Shown here one piece after another: positions 18,481 through 26,174 of a DNA stretch of 58,949 nucleotides. The translations under genes were made by a program, and so were the position numbers. This DNA comes from Parendozoicomonas sp. Alg238-R29 (GTDB taxonomy: Bacteria; Pseudomonadota; Gammaproteobacteria; Pseudomonadales; Endozoicomonadaceae): NCBI RefSeq assembly GCF_947331445.1, contig NZ_CAMZOG010000021.1, forward strand, positions 1-58,949, read 5' to 3'. The notes under the pieces are model-generated. The model had not been told where the DNA came from. It saw only the letters and a list, made by a program, of their open reading frames with translations, and ran no database searches. Position 1 is the stretch's first letter; every line of letters begins with the position of its first letter.

Positions 18481-18501
18481 TTGAATCCAGTAGTTTGAAT
18501 C
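18460..18501. repeat. three exact tandem copies of a 14-bp unit
   Basis: cagtagtttgaatc is repeated at 18460-18473, 18474-18487 and 18488-18501. The array sits at the end of the decayed OrfA remnant, in otherwise empty sequence, and looks like slippage duplication. Confidence 0.9.
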
Positions 18502-18754
18502 GCCAAGGGACGTTCTCAGCAGGATTGGCAGCCTGAAACGTGAACAGACTGACCACTATAACTCCAATACCCGAAAGAATGTCATACGAGATATAGTCGA
18601 TTACATTATGTTCTACAATGTCCATCGACTGCTCTCGTATTTGGGTTATAGCAGCCCAGTCATTTTGAAAATCAACGTGTGAAAAACGCAACTTAATCAG
18701 GTGTCCGTTTTTACTTGGCCACGATATCCTTTAAGGAAATCGTCAGCTGATGGG

Positions 18755-20500
18755 TTAACGGCTACCCAGCACGCCCCAGAGGCCAGATTTCCACTGCCCA
18801 CCAGTTACACCAAAATTCACATGAACAGCAGCACCTGGATCCAGTGCTTCCCGGAACTTCCTGGCCTCAGCGGCATTCAGAGGTACATCATAGGTTGAAC
18901 CTGGGAATTCATTGGCGCAAGCGCTGGCGCCATTCCAGGCGACACCTCCGGCATTGGTTCTACTCCAATCACCATTCGCCAACCGACATGCGTAAGCCTT
19001 GCTGTTACCTGACCAGTCCAAGCGCATAAAGCGGTCACCATATTCCCAAAAGGATACAGTACGGCCATTAGCATAAGCGTTATAGGTATCCTCTGGGCCA
19101 ATGCCCCAAAGTTGCTTATTCAAACGACCACTGCTGCTATCAAGATCACTCTCTTCCAGCATATCCAGACCGAAGGAGTTCACACCATTCTCGATGCCCG
19201 TGCGAGCTTCATCTGCGCTGACAACATCGTGGCAGAAGTTATTATGGCATTCCTGAGAGCGCGTGAAGCGATCTGTCTTAATGTGGTTATCATTCACGTT
19301 AATGGATGCCACACCAACATTTCTCTCAAAGCTACTGCCTAACATTACATTGGAAGCTGTACTGCAACCCGTGCTACCACCACTTTTGTAGAAGAACACC
19401 CGTTTTCCGCTTTCCCGAACCTGGTCAAAGGTCAAACTGGTTGGCACGGTTCGACAGGAGTCGATGGTGTAAACCAGATCACCCATCCAGGCAACATCGT
19501 TCTTCAACTGCTGATAGCCCGAATTGTCTCCACCAAAGTCATCTTGCAGGAAGAAGAACACAACATCGTTGTCGTCTGCACCTTTTAACCAGCTATCAAC
19601 CTCACCCAGCATACGACGCAGGGTTGTTTCTCTCTGACCGCAGTCCGTAGCGTGACAAACTTTGGTTTGACGATCACCCTTACGAACATCTAGTTCAAAG
19701 AATCGTACGCCGAGTTGAAGTTGCTCAATCATGGCTCGACGATGGTTCGGACCAGGAATCAACTGACCGCTGAAGTAAGCTGTACTGTTAAAGGCATTGT
19801 GTGAGCCCAGTACAGTTGTCTGACGAATCGGCGCTTTAGCGGTGATAGCTTCATTTATATCCAGCGCCTTTTCTCCAGCACTGGCGGATCGGGCAAGAAC
19901 ACGAACAGAATCAATATTATCTTCCACCCAGCTGCCCGGACGCTCTTCCAGATTGGAAGTGCTGCGGGTCAGAATACGCCAGTTTCTATCTGTTCGGTGA
20001 TTCGAGTACTCATACACATACACATCGGCCTTGCCTACAACCATCACAGATGAGGCTTCATTTCTACCCAGTGTGTAGTCATTAAGATCAGAGCTAAACT
20101 GACCTTCTTCCAGGCAAAATGGGGTGCCTCGAAAACCTGGATGCTCAAACAGGCAAGCAAAGTTATCGGTATTGCGGGTACGCACCTTGAATGAACTGAT
20201 GCCATCATTCAGGTCATCCATTCTATAGGTGTTACCCATAACTACGGTTTTTTTGCCACCGTAGTTGCCATGCTCATAAATCGTGGCGTAAGCATCACCG
20301 TAGAGTTTTATGGAGGAAACTTTGTCATTGCGGGAAGAGCCTATCCAGCCATTATCTCCCGTGCCGTAACACCATTCAGCTCCTTCATACTCCGAATGTT
20401 CGTAGAAGCAGACTTTGTCTTCTGCATAAGTGGTGCTTGCCAGACCCGAGGCGGATGCTATGAAAGCAAACCCAGAGAGAAAAGAGCGCAGGCGCGTCAT
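18755..20500 (-). CDS. secreted protein: beta/gamma-crystallin repeats fused to a PI-PLC-like phosphodiesterase domain
   Basis: The signal peptide is MTRLRSFLSGFAFIASASGLASTTYA. Residues about 28-215 hold four crystallin Greek-key repeats (VCFYEHSEYEG, ATIYEHGNYGG, ACLFEHPGFRG, VYVYEYSNHR), with the Ca-binding pattern (N/D)-(N/D)-x-x-S-S in NDKVSS and NDGISS. Residues about 235-570 resemble the PI-PLC X domain: VLGSHNAFNSTAY carries the catalytic His, QLGVRFFELDVRKGD the strand that brings the acidic residue, and KVCHATDC the likely second His. Eukaryotic-type and bacterial PI-PLCs cut phosphoinositides or GPI anchors; the crystallin part may bind Ca or target a surface. The export signal and substrate class suggest action on host membranes, which is inference. 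The upstream gap to the divergent gene is 231 bases with nothing else recognised. Confidence 0.85.
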   Translation of the reverse strand: MTRLRSFLSGFAFIASASGLASTTYAEDKVCFYEHSEYEGAEWCYGTGDNGWIGSSRNDKVSSIKLYGDAYATIYEHGNYGGKKTVVMGNTYRMDDLNDGISSFKVRTRNTDNFACLFEHPGFRGTPFCLEEGQFSSDLNDYTLGRNEASSVMVVGKADVYVYEYSNHRTDRNWRILTRSTSNLEERPGSWVEDNIDSVRVLARSASAGEKALDINEAITAKAPIRQTTVLGSHNAFNSTAYFSGQLIPGPNHRRAMIEQLQLGVRFFELDVRKGDRQTKVCHATDCGQRETTLRRMLGEVDSWLKGADDNDVVFFFLQDDFGGDNSGYQQLKNDVAWMGDLVYTIDSCRTVPTSLTFDQVRESGKRVFFYKSGGSTGCSTASNVMLGSSFERNVGVASINVNDNHIKTDRFTRSQECHNNFCHDVVSADEARTGIENGVNSFGLDMLEESDLDSSSGRLNKQLWGIGPEDTYNAYANGRTVSFWEYGDRFMRLDWSGNSKAYACRLANGDWSRTNAGGVAWNGASACANEFPGSTYDVPLNAAEARKFREALDPGAAVHVNFGVTGGQWKSGLWGVLGSR

Positions 20501-20731
20501 AAAAGATATCCTTCTTATTATTGTTTTTGTCTACCGTGAGAAATAAGACCTGCACCCGAAACGGGTTCACTAGGCCATCATTGACTACGGTTTTTGCAGT
20601 TTAATGATGCTTTTGTGAAGGTAAAATGGCTCGTCTGCCATAGTGATTAGCAGGATGTAAAAATAATGACCAGCTAGAGATAGGGTGTATTCACAATTAA
20701 ACATCGAGCTCAGCACTTAAGGAGTGATCGA

Positions 20732-21475
20732 ATGGAATTGATCAAATGGGCAACTTGGGTACCGACTGTATTTTGGCTCTTAGGATGCGCCGACTCTCAT
20801 CAAAGCATGGTGATTATGGCTCAACAGGTAAAGTTGACACCGGAACAACATGAAGAAATCAGCAGCCACTATGCTCTTTTGATGGAAGTGCAGGACAACA
20901 TCACCCGGAAATACAAAATTAACAATGACACTCAGAAATATGTTCTCAAACTCACCAACCGATTGGGAAACACGACCCCAATGTTTTCAGGGTTGAGTGT
21001 CAGTGGTGCCCAGATCAACCTTAACTACACGCTGTTAACGTTCAGTCGTGACGATGAGATAGACAAGGATGCTATTACCGGACTTGTCGCTCATGAGCTG
21101 GCCCACGCTCAACACTACAAACTGTTGCCCACTCTTGATCTCCTCAATCTTGGATTACGTTACTCCTCCTATGAGAAAAAATCCTCCAAGAGTGCCTGGG
21201 CAGAATGGGTTCGGGCTTACGAGCAGTTCACAGACATGCAGGTCATTGCTTTTGGTTATGCTACCGAGCTAATTGCCCAGAAAAGAAAAACCCACAGCTA
21301 TATTCAGGAGCATGAGTTTGGCAAAGCGCCATTTTATGAGTTCAGTGCCTACCTAACTGAAGAAGAAATAAGGGCACTGGATGAAAATGACGAAACATTC
21401 AACCAAAAAATGGAACAGCTCCTTAAAGTGCTTGAATGGGATTCCTTCCGCGAAATGGCCAGCCGCTTCCCATAA
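20732..21475 (+). CDS. lipoprotein zinc metalloprotease of the gluzincin (M48-like) type
   Basis: The start ATG has GGAG seven bases upstream. The signal ends in a lipobox (FWLLGC), predicting a lipid-anchored protein. The zinc motif HELAH is at about residue 121 (GLVAHELAHAQHY). About 45 residues later YEQFTDMQVIAFGYA supplies the third ligand as E-x-x-(T/A)-D, the arrangement of M48-type peptidases. The 247 residues form a minimal domain without TPR or LysM additions. Such lipoproteins (BepA or LoiP class) usually do quality control of outer-membrane proteins, but this one has no clear relative that I can name. Confidence 0.8.
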   Translation: MELIKWATWVPTVFWLLGCADSHQSMVIMAQQVKLTPEQHEEISSHYALLMEVQDNITRKYKINNDTQKYVLKLTNRLGNTTPMFSGLSVSGAQINLNYTLLTFSRDDEIDKDAITGLVAHELAHAQHYKLLPTLDLLNLGLRYSSYEKKSSKSAWAEWVRAYEQFTDMQVIAFGYATELIAQKRKTHSYIQEHEFGKAPFYEFSAYLTEEEIRALDENDETFNQKMEQLLKVLEWDSFREMASRFP

Positions 21476-21540
21476 CCCTCCTTTTTCATCAGTGTATTTT
21501 CTGATGATCTAAATCTATTTCCTGAACGTAAAATCCATAA

Positions 21541-21558
21541 TTAAAACACTTGTTTAAA
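21541..21558. promoter_or_regulatory. PsrA-like palindrome upstream of the first acyl-CoA dehydrogenase
   Basis: AAAAC-ACTT-GTTTA matches the shape of the PsrA site (CAAAC-N4-GTTTG, as known from Pseudomonas) with one mismatch in each half, inside an 18-bp stretch. It lies 185-200 bases before the ATG. The stronger match is at 21645. Confidence 0.35.
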
Positions 21559-21644
21559 GTTACAAACGCCCAGAATAGAGCAGTTGAGAGGCTTTAAAGA
21601 ATTTCGGAAAGCCCTTGACAGAGTAGGTATCCATACGTAAGTTT

Positions 21645-21658
21645 CAAACACCTGTTTT
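21645..21658. promoter_or_regulatory. PsrA-like operator of the first acyl-CoA dehydrogenase gene
   Basis: CAAAC-ACCT-GTTTT matches the PsrA consensus CAAAC-N4-GTTTG with one mismatch. It sits 25 bases after a TTGACA hexamer (21615-21620) and 85 bases before the start codon. The paralogous gene at 26175 has a perfect copy. PsrA is a TetR-type repressor of beta-oxidation genes released by long-chain acyl ligands; its presence here is inferred. Confidence 0.5.
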
Positions 21659-21742
21659 AATCCGCCTGTTATACTTGAATAACGGGTGACAAGAAGCGGC
21701 TCAAGCCGACCACCAGAATCATAAATACCGAGGTCACAAGCC

Positions 21743-23536
21743 ATGCCAGAATATAAGGCCCCTTTGCGTGACATCCGCTTTGTACGCGATGAGCTCCTGA
21801 ACTATCCAGAGCACTACGCCTCCCTGCCTGGTGCTGAAGACGCAACTCCAGATATGGTTGATGCCATTCTGGAAGAGGGCGCCAAATTCTGTGAGCAGGT
21901 TATTGCTCCTCTGAACCAGGTTGGTGATCAGGAAGGTTGCACCTGGTCTGAAGATGGTGTGAAAACCCCAACTGGCTTTAAAGCTGCTTACGAGCAGTTT
22001 GTTGAAGGCGGCTGGCCTTCCCTGTCTCACGATACTGAGTTTGGTGGTCAAGGCCTGCCTGAATCACTGAACCTCGTTATGAGTGAACTGATTGGTGAAG
22101 CTAACTGGTCTTGGGGTATGTACCCTGGCCTGAGCCACGGTGCCATGAATACTCTGCACGCCCACGGTACTTCTGAGCAGCAACAAACTTATCTGACCAA
22201 ACTGGTTACCGGTGAATGGACTGGCACAATGTGCCTGACTGAGCCTCACTGTGGTACCGACCTGGGCATGCTGCGTACTAAAGCTGAAGCAAACGCTGAT
22301 GGCTCTTACAGCATTTCTGGTACCAAGATCTTCATCTCCGCTGGTGAGCACGACATGGCCGACAACATCGTCCATATCGTACTGGCCCGCCTCCCAGATG
22401 CTCCTCAGGGCACCAAAGGTATTTCCCTGTTTATCGTTCCCAAGCAGCTGCCTAATGAAGATGGTTCTGCAGGCGAGCGTAATGCTGTTTCCTGTGGTTC
22501 TATCGAACACAAAATGGGCATCCACGGTAACTCTACCTGTGTGATGAACTTTGATGGAGCGAAAGGTTTCCTGATTGGGCCTCCAAACAAAGGTCTGAAC
22601 TGCATGTTCACCTTTATGAACACTGCACGTTTGGGTACTGGCCTGCAGGGTCTGGCTCACGCAGAAGTGGCTTATCAGGGTGCTCTGACTTATGCCCGTG
22701 ATCGCTTGCAAATGCGTTCTCTGACTGGTCCAAAGAACCCTGACGGCCCTGCAGATCCGATCATCGTACACCCTGATGTTCGTCGTATGCTGCTAACTAT
22801 CAAAGCCTTCACCGAAGGTAACCGTGCCCTGGTTTACTATGCAGCCAAGCAAGTAGACGTTATGCAGCACGCAGAAAGTGAAGAAGAGCGTAAGGCCGCA
22901 GATGCCATGCTGGGTTTCCTGACGCCAATCATCAAGGCATTCATCACTGAAACTGGCTTTGAAGCTGCTAACCACGGCGTTCAATGCTACGGTGGTCACG
23001 GCTTTATCAGTGAGTGGGGCATGGAGCAGAACGTACGTGATGCACGTATCTCCCTGCTTTATGAAGGTACTACCGGCATTCAGGCTCTTGACCTGCTGGG
23101 CCGTAAGGTTCTGATGAGCCAGGGCGAAGCTCTGAAAGGTTTCACCAAAGTTGTTCACAAGTTCTGCAAAGAACACGCTGACAACGAAGCTATGAGTGCT
23201 TACATCCCACAGTTGGGAGCTCTGAACAAAGAGTGGGGCGACATCACCATGAAGGTAGGCATGAAGGCTATGCAGAACCGTGAAGAAGTTGGTTCCGCAT
23301 CTGTCGACTACCTGATGTACTCCGGCTACGTTGTTCTGGCCTTTATGTGGGCAGATATGGCTCGTCTGGCAAAAGCCAAGCTGGCGGAAGGAACAACTGA
23401 AGAAGCCTTCTACACAGCCAAAATTCAGACTGCTGATTTCTACTTCCAGAAGATTCTGCCACGCGTACAAATGCATAAAGCTTGTATCGAAGCTGGCGCC
23501 GACAGTGTTATGGCTATGGATGCCGCTAACTTCTAA
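21743..23536 (+). CDS. acyl-CoA dehydrogenase (about 600-residue FadE/DmdC-like class)
   Basis: The 597-residue flavoenzyme introduces the alpha-beta double bond in acyl-CoA. FAD and substrate motifs are [72 protein letters not shown] and the catalytic-base segment [18 protein letters not shown]. The N-terminal [14 protein letters not shown] and a C-terminal extension mark the long subclass, which includes Pseudomonas FadE1/FadE2-type enzymes and the DmdC enzyme acting on 3-methylmercaptopropionyl-CoA. Substrate choice cannot be read from sequence. A paralogue lies 2.6 kb downstream. The PsrA-like sites upstream suggest fatty-acid induction. Confidence 0.93.
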   Translation: MPEYKAPLRDIRFVRDELLNYPEHYASLPGAEDATPDMVDAILEEGAKFCEQVIAPLNQVGDQEGCTWSEDGVKTPTGFKAAYEQFVEGGWPSLSHDTEFGGQGLPESLNLVMSELIGEANWSWGMYPGLSHGAMNTLHAHGTSEQQQTYLTKLVTGEWTGTMCLTEPHCGTDLGMLRTKAEANADGSYSISGTKIFISAGEHDMADNIVHIVLARLPDAPQGTKGISLFIVPKQLPNEDGSAGERNAVSCGSIEHKMGIHGNSTCVMNFDGAKGFLIGPPNKGLNCMFTFMNTARLGTGLQGLAHAEVAYQGALTYARDRLQMRSLTGPKNPDGPADPIIVHPDVRRMLLTIKAFTEGNRALVYYAAKQVDVMQHAESEEERKAADAMLGFLTPIIKAFITETGFEAANHGVQCYGGHGFISEWGMEQNVRDARISLLYEGTTGIQALDLLGRKVLMSQGEALKGFTKVVHKFCKEHADNEAMSAYIPQLGALNKEWGDITMKVGMKAMQNREEVGSASVDYLMYSGYVVLAFMWADMARLAKAKLAEGTTEEAFYTAKIQTADFYFQKILPRVQMHKACIEAGADSVMAMDAANF

Positions 23537-23571
23537 TCGAAGTAGCGACCAGGGATAATTCCTGAAACGCC

Positions 23572-23599
23572 AAAGCGGGCTCAAATGAGCCCGCTTTTT
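23572..23599. terminator. bidirectional rho-independent terminator
   Basis: AAAGCGGGCTC-AAAT-GAGCCCGCTTTTT forms an 11-bp perfect stem with a T run on the plus strand and, by symmetry, an A/T-rich exit on the minus strand. It separates the acyl-CoA dehydrogenase from the convergent gene, whose stop codon touches the T run. Confidence 0.9.
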
Positions 23600-24269
23600 A
23601 ATGGAGAATGGTTTGCGGCTGAAAAGCCGTTTTTAAAAGCTCTGCCACATATTTGTTCTTACATGCATCACTGGGAGGAGAATTCTCTAACTGTCGCGCG
23701 ATTTCATTCTGAACGCTTTTGAACTCTAAATAATTAACCAAAGGTTTAAGAGCCGTGTAAACCTCTGCAGTTTTTGCTGAAATTCTTTCTCTTAGTGCTT
23801 CTTGAGCGGCTTTAAAATCAGCTTCACTTATAGGGTTTTCAGGCTTTTTAACACCCTCCTGAAGTATTTTGGCTGCGTCCATTTGCACCTGAGTCAGGTG
23901 AAGCACAAGATCCACTGGAAGACCATATCTATCTGCCTGAATTCGAGCGTCTGCAAGCACACGTTCTTCCTGAGTCTTATCAAGTATGGGAGCCCCGTAA
24001 CCTTTTTTTAATCGCCCCATTTCCGGCATAAATCCCAGTCGTTCACAGACTTTAACAAGAAGATTCTCTATCTGTTCTCTCCCGGCAGTATCAGAAAGGT
24101 CCAGAGCCCGAACAGCCATGGTGTGGAGTGGCCTTGAAGCCTTTGGCCCCGTATCCATGTCAGCTTGTGCCAACATTGACTGCGCTTTGCCCTGAGGGGC
24201 TTTACGGTCACCGGGCAACAAATGAATACCAGATGGCGACGGTACAATCGGTGAGAAATCGGTATTCAT
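23598..24269 (-). CDS. chorismate mutase-like (AroQ-fold) protein with a long N-terminal extension and no signal peptide
   Basis: The C-terminal half follows the helical chorismate mutase pattern: an ERLGFM helix, then RLKKGYGAPILD (the Lys and Asp of the active site), QEERVL in place of the usual REx-VL, AxxxGL (ADRYGL) and QVQMDAAKILQ (the Gln of the last helix). The Arg of the usual D-x-x-R-E is Gln here (DKTQEE), so activity may be altered. The first 70 residues are polar, rich in Ser and Pro, with no leader. The ATG at 24269 is chosen because AAAGG lies 8 bases upstream; the frame opens at 24386 (262 residues) without a ribosome site. No aromatic-biosynthesis gene is nearby. A metabolic enzyme, or an effector like those of plant pathogens, are the alternatives. 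Confidence 0.6.
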   Translation of the reverse strand: MNTDFSPIVPSPSGIHLLPGDRKAPQGKAQSMLAQADMDTGPKASRPLHTMAVRALDLSDTAGREQIENLLVKVCERLGFMPEMGRLKKGYGAPILDKTQEERVLADARIQADRYGLPVDLVLHLTQVQMDAAKILQEGVKKPENPISEADFKAAQEALRERISAKTAEVYTALKPLVNYLEFKSVQNEIARQLENSPPSDACKNKYVAELLKTAFQPQTILH

Positions 24270-24667
24270 AGCCAAAACCTTTGCAAAGCCCTTATGCTGG
24301 AAGTTTCGGCTTTGCTCAGTAGATCTATAGCTATTTGTTAAGCTCTTTCTGCCAATAGCTGGTATAGAGCCATTCTCGATCGCCATCAGCCAGGGGAAAG
24401 CCGTAGAATCCTCCGTAACCTTGCGAACCCGTTCTTTTATTTGTGGCTCCGAAGCCAGCTCTTCTTCAAAAGTACTGGTGAAGTGTTGAAAATAGTGATT
24501 GTAGATACAGGTGGTGGAAGAAATATCTTCTGGAATGATGCTTCTTATTTATCGGCCATATTCAGACATGCGTTTCTGCCTTTAAATTCTATTATTCCTG
24601 TTCATTCAACACACCGATTATGCCAGACTGCCTCCCAAGAGTGGTTGCTGTATAAGTGATAATAAAG
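24270..24667. other. gap between divergent genes; no gene recognised
   Basis: If the chorismate-mutase-like gene starts at 24269, this 398-base stretch holds its promoter and that of the DUF2288 gene. A plus-strand frame at 24441-24659 has no recognisable composition or ribosome site and was not accepted. I see no clear promoter pair or repeat. Confidence 0.5.
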
Positions 24668-24979
24668 ATGACTGATGTTGATACTGTTCTGACAACTGCA
24701 GAAAAGCTGAATCTGGAAACGGCCAAAATCCCCTGGAATGAACTGCAACGTTTGTACGCTCAGGGTGTTGTGCTGGTTATTTCACCAAATATCGACCTTG
24801 TCACCGTGGCGTCAGCCTTTGTTGATGACCTCGCTGAACAGGTAAAGGTATGGCTGGAAAGCGGGGATATAAGAAAATCAACAGATGATGACGCCAGAAC
24901 CTGGCACGAACAGGATATAACTATGTGGGCTGTCGCCGCAGCCCCTTGGGTTCTGGTTCAGGAAGAACCCAAGGCATAA
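24668..24979 (+). CDS. DUF2288 family protein
   Basis: The 103-residue soluble protein matches the DUF2288 pattern as I know it: KLNLETAKIPWNELQRLYAQ at the start, then VVLVISPNIDLVTVA, a middle VKVWLESGDIRK and the ending WAVAAAPWVLVQ. The function of this family is not known; it is common as a single small gene in gammaproteobacteria and cyanobacteria. The ATG at 24668 fits the family start; a GTG at 24656 is possible. It is convergent with pagL. Confidence 0.85.
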   Translation: MTDVDTVLTTAEKLNLETAKIPWNELQRLYAQGVVLVISPNIDLVTVASAFVDDLAEQVKVWLESGDIRKSTDDDARTWHEQDITMWAVAAAPWVLVQEEPKA

Positions 24980-24981
24980 TG

Positions 24982-25006
24982 AAAAGGCTGGTTAGAATGA
25001 CCAGCC
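24982..25006 (-). terminator. terminator of pagL
   Basis: On the minus strand GGCTGGT (25006-25000) pairs with ACCAGCC (24992-24986) around a 7-base loop, followed by TTTT. The stop codon of pagL is at the base of the stem. Confidence 0.65.
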
Positions 25007-25591
25007 AAATGCGATTTCGCTCAAATTAAAACCATCATTATCGCTATGCAGGTTGGCATTGGAATAATGGAAAGCCCTGAAGATAGCCTGGTATTGCTGA
25101 CGCTCACCAAACTGAAAGCCAAAACCGATGCGGTCTTCAAACTGAAGACGAATACCGAGATCAACCGGATCATTATTTTTGGCTTTCAGTGTACTGGCAG
25201 AGAGATAAGACAAACCAATGCCCATTTCTGCAAAAGGTGTGAATGAACCAAACCAGGGAGATTTTCTGGTCACTCGAAATACCGGTGAGAAAGCTATTGC
25301 ATTGATATGATCCCGGCCCTTAGCACTGACTCCAGAACCACTGGAGAGTTTGCTTTTCCAGTGATTAACAGAGAGATCAAAGTAACCACCAATGTACCAG
25401 CCTCCTTCATTAAACCAGCGCGAATCCCAGTTTTTAATGGCCGACACTCTGTAGCTGTTTAAATCAGCATTGCTGCTGAAATCCTTACCACCAGAAATAA
25501 TCACACCATCAAGCCATTCAGCATGACTGACAGCAGTACTGCCCAATAAAACCAAAATAAGAGTCAGTTGCAGTTTTAAACGGGTAAGCAT
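24992..25591 (-). CDS. pagL: lipid A 3-O-deacylase PagL-type outer-membrane protein
   Basis: The ATG at 25591 begins a signal peptide (MLTRLKLQLTLILVLLGSTAVSHA), followed by a small beta-barrel pattern of alternating aromatic strands (WYIGGYFDLSVNHW, FTPFAEMGIGLSYL) and the terminal FGWSF expected of an outer-membrane barrel. The PagL active-site signature His-x-Ser-Asn is present in FRAFHYSNANLHSDNDGFN near the C-terminus. PagL removes the 3-position acyl chain of lipid A, which dampens recognition by animal innate receptors. The frame extends to 25681, but those 30 residues are not leader-like and overlap the next gene. The mature length (about 175) fits the family. Confidence 0.85.
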   Translation of the reverse strand: MLTRLKLQLTLILVLLGSTAVSHAEWLDGVIISGGKDFSSNADLNSYRVSAIKNWDSRWFNEGGWYIGGYFDLSVNHWKSKLSSGSGVSAKGRDHINAIAFSPVFRVTRKSPWFGSFTPFAEMGIGLSYLSASTLKAKNNDPVDLGIRLQFEDRIGFGFQFGERQQYQAIFRAFHYSNANLHSDNDGFNLSEIAFGWSF

Positions 25592-25664
25592 AGAGCCAGT
25601 ATCCATTCCAAAAGTGTCTGAAACGTTATCGGCTACAAGCTTTTCTGGTTGAGAAACAAAAAGG

Positions 25665-26024
25665 TTAACGAGTTTCGTCAAGAATCGCGAAACTTAACAG
25701 TGTAGTGGGCAGCGCAATGGCCAGAAGTATATGGAGCACAGGGTTAATCAGAACCAACAGGCCAGCACAAATCCAAATGCCTTTTACGATTCCACGTTTG
25801 AGCTGATAACGACGGGTGAACTGTCGTCTGTATGGATGCCTTCCTTCAGGGCTGCGATCATGCATCCACACAGGAAGCAGATGATGATCCAGCCAGACTC
25901 GCAGCATCAGCCATACAACCTTCATACGCCACTCCTTCGGCAATGGCCATAAACGATAAAACAGCACTTTTAATGTAAACATCCGCTTAGAAAATAACCA
26001 GTCAGAGTCAGTAAATTGAGTCAT
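25665..26024 (-). CDS. small inner-membrane protein, unknown
   Basis: The 119-residue protein is very basic at the N-terminus (many Arg, Lys and Trp: FYRLWPLPKEWRMKVVWLM) with two hydrophobic stretches at the end (GIWICAGLLVLINPVLHILL and LAIALPTTLLSFAIL), predicting a membrane hairpin. The first ATG (26024) has a weak ribosome site; an internal ATG at 25982 is an alternative. It lies 73 bases upstream of pagL on the same strand, so the two may be co-transcribed. I do not recognise a family. Confidence 0.55.
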   Translation of the reverse strand: MTQFTDSDWLFSKRMFTLKVLFYRLWPLPKEWRMKVVWLMLRVWLDHHLLPVWMHDRSPEGRHPYRRQFTRRYQLKRGIVKGIWICAGLLVLINPVLHILLAIALPTTLLSFAILDETR

Positions 26025-26059
26025 TGGCTCTATTGGTTAATCAGATTGAAAATTTCAGT

Positions 26060-26073
26060 CAAACGCTCGTTTG
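26060..26073. promoter_or_regulatory. perfect PsrA-type operator (CAAAC-N4-GTTTG)
   Basis: CAAAC-GCTC-GTTTG is an exact match to the PsrA consensus known from Pseudomonas. Its right half overlaps the -35 box of the promoter at 26071, the position expected for a repressor of this gene. Confidence 0.65.
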
Positions 26074-26098
26074 AAGGTGAGCCAATAGCGAGTATGAT
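26071..26098 (+). promoter_or_regulatory. sigma-70 promoter of the second acyl-CoA dehydrogenase gene
   Basis: TTGAAG (26071-26076) and TATGAT (26093-26098) are 16 bases apart, giving a leader of about 70 bases before the ATG at 26175. Confidence 0.55.
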
Positions 26099-26174
26099 AC
26101 GTACCAACCCTTACAAGAGGCAGGGTGCGCTCTGTTTCAACACCTATAAAGACAAAATCACACAGAGGTAGAAC

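Noticed and set aside
18422-18691. 89-residue minus-strand frame with a hydrophobic segment
   Set aside because: It starts with TTG, has no ribosome site, and includes the 14-bp tandem repeats; it is better read as noise over IS debris.
24441-24659. 72-residue plus-strand frame before the DUF2288 gene
   Set aside because: No ribosome site, no recognised motif, and unlikely composition.
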